A DNA stretch of 64,000 nt, taken from the NCBI GenBank assembly GCA_020723105.1, contig DYJL01000010.1:55291-119290 (forward strand), given 5' to 3'. Origin of the DNA: Nitrospira japonica (GTDB lineage: Bacteria; Nitrospirota; Thermodesulfovibrionia; UBA6902). Shown one piece after another: positions 55,101 through 62,745 of the stretch (within the stretch, counting starts at the first letter, position 1; each line of letters opens with the position of its first letter). Made by a program: the position numbers and the translations under genes. The notes beneath the pieces are model-generated. The model did no database searches, was not told the DNA's origin, and saw nothing but the letters and a program-made list of their open reading frames with translations.

Positions 55101-55717
55101 TTTAGCGAAAGCTTTGTAGAATCCCCCGTGGCTTGCCACTGGGGATGAATACATGCCGTACCCAGAGGGTTATTAGGGAGACTGGAAGTCTCCCTAATCC
55201 GCAAAGGCCCTTGTCGGATGTGGTATAACAAAGGGCATGGGATTGCGGAGGTCGAGTCATGCGGTCTACGATACGGCATGACATCTGGTATGGTGTCCAA
55301 AATATCGGAAGAAGATATTTGAAGACAAAGAGATACGGGAACGAGCGAAACAACTGATTCAAGAAATCAGCGAAGAGTATGGAATGGAAATAGAGGAAAT
55401 GGAAGTAGCAACGGATCATGTGCATATATTGATATCCTTTCACCCAAAGTATTCTATAGGGCAAGTGGTAAGGATGATAAAAAGTATAAGTGCTCGGGAG
55501 TTGTTTCGTGAGTTTCCGAGGATAAAGAAAAGACTGTGGGCGGGAGAACTGTGGGAAGATGGGTATTTCGCCCGAACAGTGGGAGACCGTATGACTCGGC
55601 AAGTAATTGATAAATACATTAAACATCATAGAGACCTTGAACAAGGGCCTGCGCAGCTTTTTTAAAGCTGCGCCAAGATGCCCCGTGGCAAGCCACGGGG
55701 AGTTTCACTGTTTAGCG
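55101..55717 (+). mobile_element. IS200/IS605-family insertion sequence, inactive copy
   Basis: The left end (45 bases, 55101-55145) has an imperfect hairpin identical to the solo end at 46617. The right end has a perfect CCCCGTGGCAAGCCACGGGG hairpin at 55681-55700. Between them is a Y1 transposase gene with one in-frame stop. There are no terminal inverted repeats or clear target duplications, as expected for the family. Exact tips are uncertain by a few bases. Confidence 0.82.
55237..55665 (+). pseudogene. tnpA: IS200-type Y1 transposase TnpA with an in-frame UGA
   Basis: From ATG 55237 the frame reads MGLRRSSHAVYDTA, then TGA (55279-55281) where the family has Trp (TAWHLVWCPKYRKK), then continues HLVWCPKYRKKIFEDKEIRE and TDHVHILISFHPKYS with the HUH motif (HVHIL). 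It ends after VIDKYIKHHRDLEQ, which carries the Tyr nucleophile. A single TGG to TGA change accounts for the stop. The next ATG lies after the break at 55384, so only a truncated C-terminal protein could be made. Confidence 0.85.
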
Positions 55718-55887
55718 CAACTATCATAAGTCACAATCATTCAGAAAAAGCGTCCTGTGGTCTTCTTTCAGTGCAGTGTTATTTTTTCATATCGTCCCTT
55801 TGCTATATTACCTACTCCTTGTTCTTCCTCTATAAATCATTTTTGTGATTATTTCTATCTTTTAACCTACGCCTCTACTTTACAAAT

Positions 55888-56916
55888 TTAATCATAAGGC
55901 CAATTGTCAATGTAGGTTCTCAACTGAGCTCCAACTTGTCCAGCATACTTGTTAATATAATCTTCATCCGGTTCATCTCGTCCAGATACCATATGGCTGC
56001 CAATACTTTCAATCCAACCTGCTAATTGAGCACTTGTCTCCCCATGGCAATAACCAAATAAAGTCATCCCCCAAAAATGGTGCCATGATCCATAGTTATC
56101 TCCGAGGTCACTCTGTGTCGATGTTATAATTTGGAGCCTTGTTGCTATGGAGAGTGATTCGCGGTCATCGACGGACCAGAATCTTGAGATAACGTTGGTC
56201 ACCGTCAGAATTGACAGATAGACATCCCCCGAATTGAGTTGATAGCTTTTTCTGAAGACTTCTTTTAATGAAACTGTACGAACTTGTTGTTTTAATATCC
56301 ATTCGGCCAGTTGCTCTTCTTTTCCAGTGATGAAATATACGGATGAGTCTCCATAAGCTAACGCTAGAAATAGTTTTGAAAAAAACATATATAGTATAGG
56401 AAAGGTTTGCGGGTTGTTTCGATATGAAGAACTCCACCTGTGACAAACCCCTGCCTCTGGAACTAATCCGTTTTTCTCCTCATCTAAAATAATACCGATG
56501 AACACATCCTCGTTTTTTAGCCAAGTGTTCCTATCCGATACAAGGTTATCAACAGGTTTTGGTTCTCTTAAAATTGAGAATCGATCAAGACCAATGGGTT
56601 TGTACTCGAATTTACCACGCAACTCACTTATATCGTTAAGCAACTTGTTATAACCATCGCCATTTAATGTCAGCCATACAACCCTGGCTGATGTTGCATG
56701 TAAAAGATTGAGCAAGGCGTGGTCACCCGTTGGATCTTCAAGTTGATATCTGTCCTGCTGATAATTTAACAATTGGCCAAGTTCTATGTTTGGAGACTCC
56801 ATACCAATATGATGGATTGAAGGGCAAGCATCATTTCTGATTAAATTGTATTGCGGAAAAGCGCATCCTGAGAATATTAGAAAAAAAAATAATGATAAAT
56901 TACGTATTGCGATCAT
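55888..56916 (-). CDS. Hypothetical lipoprotein
   Basis: The start is chosen at ATG 56916 because it gives a lipoprotein signal (MIAIRNLSLFFFLIFSGCAF, lipobox FSGC); the frame is open to 56985. The 342-residue protein has mixed alpha/beta text without a recognised family (HIGMESPNIELGQLLNYQQD, SDRNTWLKNEDVFIGIILDE, NYGSWHHFWGMTLFGYCHGE). Codon use is AT-rich, unlike the GC-rich locus at 48-54 kb, so it arrived separately. It probably forms a unit with the membrane protein gene upstream on the same strand. Confidence 0.65.
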   Translation of the reverse strand: MIAIRNLSLFFFLIFSGCAFPQYNLIRNDACPSIHHIGMESPNIELGQLLNYQQDRYQLEDPTGDHALLNLLHATSARVVWLTLNGDGYNKLLNDISELRGKFEYKPIGLDRFSILREPKPVDNLVSDRNTWLKNEDVFIGIILDEEKNGLVPEAGVCHRWSSSYRNNPQTFPILYMFFSKLFLALAYGDSSVYFITGKEEQLAEWILKQQVRTVSLKEVFRKSYQLNSGDVYLSILTVTNVISRFWSVDDRESLSIATRLQIITSTQSDLGDNYGSWHHFWGMTLFGYCHGETSAQLAGWIESIGSHMVSGRDEPDEDYINKYAGQVGAQLRTYIDNWPYD

Positions 56917-57113
56917 TAAATAAACCTGTGTAAATTCGTAAGCCTCCCTGTCATGTGGACAGTTGTAAAGAAGAGTTTCCGACATTCCTTAACATCTATT
57001 TGTGTAGCTGTTCCGGTCCCTCAGACACAAATTTGGCTTATGCAGTTTGACGATTTTTCTGGCGGTCTTGGCGGATCTTCTGTGGTGCTCTGAAAGCTCA
57101 AATTTACAGTAAG

Positions 57114-57148
57114 GCAACTCTTGCTATTTATCAAATAGCAAGAGTTGC
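57114..57148 (-). terminator. Perfect inverted repeat downstream of the two-part membrane gene
   Basis: GCAACTCTTGCTATTT pairs with AAATAGCAAGAGTTGC around a three-base loop. It sits 18 bases after the stop at 57166 on the minus strand. The T run is poor, so it may stabilise the mRNA end more than terminate. Confidence 0.5.
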
Positions 57149-57165
57149 TCAGAATAGATATGAAA

Positions 57166-58335
57166 TTATTTTTTAATAATCTCTTGAATCAGGCGTTTTG
57201 TTGAATTAACCCAAAATTCATTTGGGATAGCCCGGATTCTCACCCAAGTATTTTTTGCTCGGTAGTCAGGACTGAAGGAATAATTACAACCCTCAAGACA
57301 TGGTACATAATGAAAGCTATAAGAACCAACCATATCATTTTCTTTTACACTAACTAATTTAAATTCAACCAATGCACCGTTGAAGGTTATATTAACAGAA
57401 GCTTCTTGCATTATGCCATTTTTATCCTTATAAGATTTTGTTGTATACGGGACATCAGTTTTTAGATTCAAGATTTCAAGTATAAAATCTGTTTGGGTTA
57501 TTTGCTCAATCTTAGAATAATCCTGAGTTTCCTGATCTAAAACTTTTGCAAATAAAGCTCTATCTCTTACAACAAACCCTGCCTTAGCAAACTCTTTCTC
57601 GATTGTATTATAGATACTATTTTGCTCTCCTGTTAGATTTGCATTTTTCTCTTGTGCAGTAACTTCTTTTTCTGTAGATGGCGCAGGAACTCTTAAAACT
57701 ATGGAGAGTTTCGATGAAGATTTCACAATCTCAGACAACGCCGGTTTTGTAAAAATTTCATCCTCAACTGGTTGAAAAGTGGGAAAAGTGAATACACCAT
57801 CGATATATTCAATCGGTTTAACCGGTGCAGGGCCGCTTCCAAGAATAGCTATTGATAAAGTAAGGATTGCAAGACCCACAATAATGTGTTTTGTAATTCC
57901 GCGCATAGTCAATACCTCCTTATTAAAAAAGAATATATAAATAATAAAATATACCGTTATGTCTTTCAAGTCCCCAGTGCCAGGGATAACTTTAATTGCT
58001 TGTAATACTTCGCTCAGAAATGGCAATAATAAAAGAATGATAGAATAGTAATAAGATACCTTAACGCTCTTGAGAATATCAAATATTTGTATTAGCGCGA
58101 TACACCATGCCATATCAGCAAAATGATTTTTTAAGAATAAAAGCCATTGATTGTCGGCTGATATGGGGTTAACATTACTGATTTGAAAAATACTAAATAA
58201 ATAAATATTTGGCTGAAATAGCCAGTAAACTGCAAGACCAGCCATTAAAAGCAATATAGATGTGATTACTCTCACTACTAAATTAATTTTTATTGTCTGG
58301 ATACTCATTTGATTCGATTTTTTTGATTTGATCAC
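57166..58335 (-). CDS. Two-part protein: VanZ-like membrane segment joined in frame to a secreted domain with its own start
   Basis: The 389-codon frame has an N-terminal part with four membrane helices (VITSILLLMAGLAVYWLF, WCIALIQIFDIL, YYYSIILLLLPFLSEVLQAI, DITVYFIIYIFFF), resembling small VanZ-like proteins. At residue 144 there is an internal ATG (57906) preceded by AAGGAGGTATT, followed by a signal sequence (MRGITKHIIVGLAILTLSIA, ILGSG) and a 215-residue periplasmic domain. Two products in one frame, a fusion and a separate secreted form, or two genes joined by loss of a stop codon are possible. The family of the second part is unknown. Confidence 0.65.
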   Translation of the reverse strand: MIKSKKSNQMSIQTIKINLVVRVITSILLLMAGLAVYWLFQPNIYLFSIFQISNVNPISADNQWLLFLKNHFADMAWCIALIQIFDILKSVKVSYYYSIILLLLPFLSEVLQAIKVIPGTGDLKDITVYFIIYIFFFNKEVLTMRGITKHIIVGLAILTLSIAILGSGPAPVKPIEYIDGVFTFPTFQPVEDEIFTKPALSEIVKSSSKLSIVLRVPAPSTEKEVTAQEKNANLTGEQNSIYNTIEKEFAKAGFVVRDRALFAKVLDQETQDYSKIEQITQTDFILEILNLKTDVPYTTKSYKDKNGIMQEASVNITFNGALVEFKLVSVKENDMVGSYSFHYVPCLEGCNYSFSPDYRAKNTWVRIRAIPNEFWVNSTKRLIQEIIKK

Positions 58336-58502
58336 CGATTTTCGCGCAAGTTTTAACCGTCAGATGATATAAACTGATAAAAAATCACTTTTAAGCCAGT
58401 TTTAATTTTAGCAGAATAAATGTTGGTCCGGCAAGGTTTTTTTGTACTTTTCGAAAATTCTGAGGGCCTGTGGTCTACCCCCTTCTATAGTGCCACTGCA
58501 AG

Positions 58503-58718
58503 TTAGAATTTTCCAGTAAAATCTCCTTCTTCTTTGCGTGCAAATTCCTTCGGCGTAAGAAAACCCAGCGAACTATGGGGCCGGGTTTCATTGTAATCAA
58601 TCCGCCAGTCTTCAATTACGCGCCGGGCGTGTTCAATGCTCATGAACCAGTTCACATTAAGGCATTCTTCCCGTAACCGTGCGTTGAAGCTCTCGATATA
58701 AGCGTTATCAACAGGACA
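58503..58718 (-). pseudogene. IS3-family transposase OrfB, C-terminal fragment
   Basis: Seventy-two codons read CPVDNAYIESFNARLREECL, NVNWFMSIEHARRVIEDWRI, DYNETRPHSSLGFLTPKEFA and end at TAA. This is the last catalytic Glu region of an IS3 (DDE) transposase. The left part is absent, cut off where the IS256 fragment begins. Confidence 0.88.
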
Positions 58719-58721
58719 GGG

Positions 58722-58966
58722 GATTAAAAAGGGTGGTGGTTATAATCAGTGATGACTTCTCCGGCCTGACAGAAGCTGTAAAAGCACTTTATCCTTTGAC
58801 TGAACATCAGCTCTGCTATATACATCTGCAACATAATGTCAGAAGGCATATGGGAAAAGAAGACGCCGATGAAGGCAAAGCAAAGTTTGAGAATCTGTGT
58901 CAACAGTATAAGAGCAACTATCTGACCTTCATTAAATTCTATACTCAGACACAAGATTCTTGACAA
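58722..58966 (+). pseudogene. IS256 (mutator)-family transposase fragment
   Basis: The plus-strand text VVVIISDDFSGLTEAVKALY, PLTEHQLCYIHLQHNVRRHM and GKEDADEGKAKFE is the middle of an IS256 transposase containing the second catalytic Asp. Both ends are missing. It abuts the IS3 and ISNCY fragments. Confidence 0.85.
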
Positions 58967-59241
58967 GTCTCTCCCGTGTATTTCTCACGATAAAGCTTTA
59001 TTACCTTCTCTCTTATATCCATAGGCAGTTTCCTGCCTGATGGCTTGCCCCTGGATTTATGGGTTATTCCTGTAGTTCCTTCAATTCTTACCCTCTTTAC
59101 AAGCCTTCTTATCTGACGATCACTTAATAACAGCATCTCCGCTGCTTCAATCTGCTTTACTACGCCTTCCAGCACTTTCCTGATAACGTGTAACTTCTTC
59201 AACTCCCTCTGGCTGAGCATGATAATGTCCTTTCTTGCCAT
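58945..59241 (-). pseudogene. ISNCY/IS1202-type transposase, N-terminal fragment
   Basis: ATG 59241 opens MARKDIIMLSQRELKKLHVI and VKQIEAAEMLLLSDRQIRRL, then GITHKSRGKPSGRKLPMDIR, the N-terminal helix-turn-helix of ISNCY transposases. It is truncated after 98 codons at the junction with the IS256 fragment. An ACCGGACATTTT sequence near 59280 may be its outer end. Confidence 0.8.
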
Positions 59242-59590
59242 CTTGCCTCCTTAAAAGAAAGAGGCAGTATACACTCTGAAACCGGACATTTTAAATTTGG
59301 TAATTTAGGACATTATCATTTTGGGATGACACTATAGGGAAAGAACGCAAGCGCGGAAGCTGGTAAGGAGTATGGATTAAGGGATAATGAATGTGAAGCG
59401 GGGAAACGCTGAAAAATTGCTCATACTGCGATTTTCTGAACACCCACAAGATGCGTTTTAGAGCACGTTTCTCCCTGCACTTCAAGACAAAGCAACACCG
59501 CCTCTTTAATCCTTTTTATTAAAGTATCAAGAGACTTTGCCTGCGTATGACAGCGTAAAAACTTTTAGTGCAGAAGCAGACCAGCGAGTA
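59242..59590. other. Non-coding gap downstream of IS fragments
   Basis: There is no credible gene. It holds an ACCGGACATT motif (59280) also present at 60918, possibly ISNCY end remnants, and a short GGATTAAGGGATA repeat tract near 59370. Confidence 0.4.
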
Positions 59591-59866
59591 TCAGGCGATT
59601 TTGACTTCAAGCCGCTTGCCGAGGGCATGGGCTACCTTCTCCAGAGTCGAGAGCTTGATATCCTCCGCATGATTCTCGATACGCGAGATAGCAGTCTTCT
59701 TAGTCTTAAGTCTGCGGGCGAGTTCTTCCTGGGTCAGTCCCGCCTTTTTCCGTGTCTGCTTAAGCACTGCGCCAATCTTAAACTGCTCGTATCCCTCGTC
59801 ATATCCTTTGGCAAAAGCCTTGTCCCTCTTTTTTCTTTCAGAAATATATTTTTTCAGTTCGCTCAT
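59591..59866 (-). CDS. XRE-family antitoxin (HigA-like)
   Basis: The 91-residue protein has a helix-turn-helix (AVLKQTRKKAGLTQEELARR, LKTKKTAISRIENHAEDIKL, LEKVAHALGKRLEVKI). It overlaps the toxin gene by four bases, toxin first, as in HigBA-type modules. It probably binds the toxin and represses the operon. Confidence 0.9.
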   Translation of the reverse strand: MSELKKYISERKKRDKAFAKGYDEGYEQFKIGAVLKQTRKKAGLTQEELARRLKTKKTAISRIENHAEDIKLSTLEKVAHALGKRLEVKIA

Positions 59867-60219
59867 CTCTTTAACCTCCTTTGTAAATAATCTCTTCTGT
59901 ACGCCTCAGCTTTTTCAATCTCTCTCTGAGGCGTCTTTTGTGTTTTTTTGATTATGCCATGTGTCAGCACTACTACAGAATGGCCGTCGAAGAAGCAAAA
60001 TATCCGATATGCGTTTGAGCCAACCTGTATCCTGCACTTCCAAATTTCCTCTGTGCTAACAAGTTTCTTAAAGTACGTTGAAGGTACAATATCGAGATCT
60101 TCTATCAGGATCAGCACCCATGTTATTTTCTGGGCTACCTTTCCTGTAAGCGAATCGAGAAACTCCTGCACTGGGCATTTACCGTCTGTAGTTCTGTAAA
60201 AGACTACCGTCTTACCCAC
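59863..60219 (-). CDS. RelE/HigB-like toxin (phage Gp49-type, DUF891)
   Basis: The 118-residue protein reads VVFYRTTDGKCPVQEFLDSL, TWVLILIEDLDIVPSTYFKK, WKCRIQVGSNAYRIFCFFDG and VVLTHGIIKKTQKTPQREIE, the standard Gp49/HigB RNase layout. It is the last intact module before the right end of the island, and could be part of what keeps the element in the chromosome. Confidence 0.9.
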   Translation of the reverse strand: MGKTVVFYRTTDGKCPVQEFLDSLTGKVAQKITWVLILIEDLDIVPSTYFKKLVSTEEIWKCRIQVGSNAYRIFCFFDGHSVVVLTHGIIKKTQKTPQREIEKAEAYRRDYLQRRLKR

Positions 60220-60439
60220 ATATTTAGGTTAACTTGCACGTTAACCTTTGTCAAGGCATTAAAAACGATAGACATGAAATGAATAGGTCTTAACAGACAA
60301 TAATAATATTGAGCAATTTGCTCATGACATTGAGTAAATTGTAAGAGGACGCTCAGGGGATTCAACTGGAAGAATTCCTTCTTACTCCGATAGAGGAATG
60401 GTTAGAGTGATATGGAACTTACCCACTTTAGAATGATTC

Positions 60440-60466
60440 TGTTCACGGTTTGTTCACGGTTTTTGG
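60440..60466. repeat. Tandem GTTCACGGTTT repeat inside the right island end
   Basis: GTTCACGGTTTGTTCACGG, starting near 60440, is related to GTCCACGGTTTGTCCACG at 41404 and lies about 45 bases from the tRNA-side att copy. The symmetrical placement at both ends suggests integrase arm sites or relics of nested elements. Confidence 0.45.
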
Positions 60467-60507
60467 TGGGGTTTTAGAGAGCCAACCTATTGATTTTAAA
60501 TAATAAG

Positions 60508-60533
60508 TTGGCGGGAGCGTGTGGGAATCGAAC
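60508..60533. mobile_element. tRNA-proximal attachment site of the island
   Basis: These 26 bases cover the 3' end of tRNA-Sec and are repeated exactly at 41318-41343. The tRNA gene remains intact, as expected when an element reconstitutes the 3' end on integration. Confidence 0.88.
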
Positions 60534-60606
60534 CCACCATGCCCACTTGTGGCAGGCAACACCGGATTTGAAGTCCGGGAGGGACACCAGAACCCTATAC
60601 GCTCCC
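60509..60606 (-). tRNA. selC: tRNA-Sec (TCA anticodon)
   Basis: The 98-nt minus-strand gene starts GGGAGCGTATAGGGTTCTGG. It has an eight-base acceptor stem (GGGAGCGT/ACGCTCCC), an anticodon loop CTTCAAA within CCCGGACTTCAAATCCGG, a long variable arm (TTGCCTGCCACAAGTGGGC) and an encoded CCA. These are the marks of selenocysteine tRNA, so the organism uses UGA as Sec in some proteins. A TATAAT-like box lies about 45 bases upstream (60651-60656). Confidence 0.96.
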
Positions 60607-61020
60607 ATGCTTGATTTTGCATTCTCTTCCGGAAATGTGAATGTAAGGATATTATATAGTTATATTCACTCGCTTACACTCGCTATTCATTCTAAAGGAT
60701 TTTCCTTCTTTCGAGCAAGTAGCCAATTGTTGAATTCTAAACCATACTGGTACTGAACACCGATAACGGACATCTTATTCTAAATAAATTGTTATGATAA
60801 TGCATGGAAATGCCGGATTTGCGGATTCTAAAATTTGCTTGCGCCCCCCCATCATCCATGGCGGCAGGGCCTTAAATCACAAAGATTACGGAGGGCGCAT
60901 GCGAAATAATAAACCGGACATTCTTATTTTGGCTTGACAAAGGCTGCAGAGACTATTGCAATTTATATTCGGAATAAGCAAAATATAAGGCTCTATAATA
61001 GATAGAAGCTATAAATTATT
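60607..61020. other. Intergenic region right of tRNA-Sec
   Basis: No gene is evident. A divergent promoter area is likely: a TATAAT-type box for tRNA-Sec on the minus strand near 60651. On the plus strand TTGACA at about 60935 lies upstream of AT-rich boxes before the M23 gene. An ACCGGACATT motif at 60918 recalls the ISNCY fragment's flank. Confidence 0.4.
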
Positions 61021-62370
61021 ATGAATAATCTTATACACAAAAAATATAATAATAATGGATCAAGCCGTATCTGGTTGATTCTTATACTATCTTTTATCAT
61101 TTTCCTGACAAGTTTCATTGCATATCAAATGGTTTTGATACCAAGTCCTACGTTAGACGGGACAGAGGCATTTAAGTTTTTATCTGTTAATAAAACCATT
61201 ACCTTGACAGGAAGAAATGTAAGCTCCATAGGAATATCTATTATTCAGGGAGGTAAAGAAATAGGTTTACTGAAGGATACTCCCGAGACAAAAGAAAAAA
61301 TATATGCTATTCAAGTAACACCTAAGGACCTGGCGTTATCTGATGGACCTGCGCGCGTAATTATTATGGCAGAAGCGGGTTTGTTTAAGAAACTGAAACA
61401 GGAGATTAATGTCATAATTGACACACATCCCCCCTCTATTGAGGTAGTTAAAACTCCTGAAGTTATAACCCAGGGCGGGGTAGGCTTTATTGTGTTAAGG
61501 GTAAAAAGCGCTGATTCAGTTTTTCTTAAGCTTGATGATAAAATATTCCCTGCTTTTCCTGCGATTGATGGTACAAAAGTGCAGCATGGTGCATTTCCGG
61601 AAAACGTTGCAGTGGATTATTATGTATTTTTCCCTGTTCTGTTTGATGTGAAAGAAAACGCAGTATTACATGCAGTAGCAAGGGACTTGGCTGGCAATCA
61701 GAATGTTCAAACGCTTCACATACCGATTAAAACAGCAACCTATAGATCTTCTGCTATAACTATTAATGACTCCTTTATTGATACTGTCGCATCTTCGCTT
61801 TTAAATGAAACAAGCATATCTGATCCTGAAAAAGCCTTCAAGAAGGTTAATGAAGAATTAAGGGCAAAGATTTTAGAAAAATTGCTGCATATTGGTAAGG
61901 AAACCGATTCGGAGATTTTATGGAAGGGGCCTTTTTTACAATTAACGAACAGTAAAGTAATGGCTATTTATGGCGATAAAAGGACTTACATATACAATGG
62001 TAAAACAATCAGTAACAGTGTTCATCTTGGATATGATCTCGCGTCCAATGCACGTTCTCCCGTAGAGGCAGCTAATTCTGGTGTTGTAAAGTTCGCAGGC
62101 GACCTGAATATATATGGCAATACTGTCATAATTGACCATGGGATGGGTCTTATGAGCCTCTATGGTCATCTTTCTGTTCTGAATGTCTCGGAAGGACAAA
62201 AAGTTAGCAAGGGGGATATTATCGGGAGGACCGGTTCCACCGGGCTTGCTGGCGGGGATCATTTACACTTTGGAATACTGATACATGGTCATGAAATATC
62301 TCCTTTATTTTTGTGGGATTCACACTGGATTAAGTTTAATGTTCTTGAGCGGTTAGCAGATCATTCATAA
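61021..62370 (+). CDS. M23-family metallopeptidase, membrane-anchored
   Basis: The 449-residue protein has one N-terminal membrane helix (IWLILILSFIIFLTSFIAYQ) and a periplasmic beta-rich stretch. The C-terminal M23 domain has the zinc ligands in VHLGYDLASNARSPVEAANS and GDHLHFGILIHGHEI, with IDHGMGLMSLYGHLSVLNV between. These enzymes cut peptidoglycan cross-links or act as envelope scaffolds (NlpD/EnvC-like). All catalytic histidines and the aspartate appear present. It is separated from the island by tRNA-Sec and so is chromosomal. Confidence 0.9.
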   Translation: MNNLIHKKYNNNGSSRIWLILILSFIIFLTSFIAYQMVLIPSPTLDGTEAFKFLSVNKTITLTGRNVSSIGISIIQGGKEIGLLKDTPETKEKIYAIQVTPKDLALSDGPARVIIMAEAGLFKKLKQEINVIIDTHPPSIEVVKTPEVITQGGVGFIVLRVKSADSVFLKLDDKIFPAFPAIDGTKVQHGAFPENVAVDYYVFFPVLFDVKENAVLHAVARDLAGNQNVQTLHIPIKTATYRSSAITINDSFIDTVASSLLNETSISDPEKAFKKVNEELRAKILEKLLHIGKETDSEILWKGPFLQLTNSKVMAIYGDKRTYIYNGKTISNSVHLGYDLASNARSPVEAANSGVVKFAGDLNIYGNTVIIDHGMGLMSLYGHLSVLNVSEGQKVSKGDIIGRTGSTGLAGGDHLHFGILIHGHEISPLFLWDSHWIKFNVLERLADHS

Positions 62371-62455
62371 AAAATTCAAGATTATGAATAAAATAATAGA
62401 CAAAAAAGAAATCAGCGATATAATTTAAATATAAAATTGCGGAGGAAGCAACACT

Positions 62456-62734
62456 ATGGATCGCCAGGTATCAAAAGAAGAAGTGCCTTCATATGAGATT
62501 GTTGAAGAGAAAATTAGAGAGATAGATGGCTCTATTATCATCCTGAGGATATTCTATATTTTTATGCATATTGCATACAAATTTCAGATGATAAAGAACG
62601 ATAAACTGTGTTCAGTTGAGATCCCCAGGAAATTACTTGAGGATTTAAGAAGCAGAAATCTGACTCTTGAAGAAGAATTAAACAGAATTATTAACTCGTC
62701 TCTTGAACAGTCTGATTGCTGGAGCAAGGTTTAA
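62456..62734 (+). CDS. Hypothetical 92-residue protein
   Basis: ATG 62456 follows GCGGAGGAAGCAA. The protein is charged with one hydrophobic stretch (GSIIILRIFYIFMHIAYKF) and an RRNLTLEEELNRIINSSLEQ-like C-terminal helix. No family was recognised. It lies between the M23 gene and the convergent diguanylate cyclase gene. Confidence 0.6.
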   Translation: MDRQVSKEEVPSYEIVEEKIREIDGSIIILRIFYIFMHIAYKFQMIKNDKLCSVEIPRKLLEDLRSRNLTLEEELNRIINSSLEQSDCWSKV

Positions 62735-62745
62735 GAAGAGGGGTT

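Noticed and set aside
55279..55281. UGA in the IS200 transposase read as selenocysteine
   Set aside because: The position is a conserved Trp (TAW HLVW) and transposases of this family are not selenoproteins. A TGG to TGA mutation is simpler.
59291..59485. 64-codon minus-strand frame next to the IS fragments
   Set aside because: Its composition looks like chance, it has no ribosome site, and it overlaps a repeat-like stretch.
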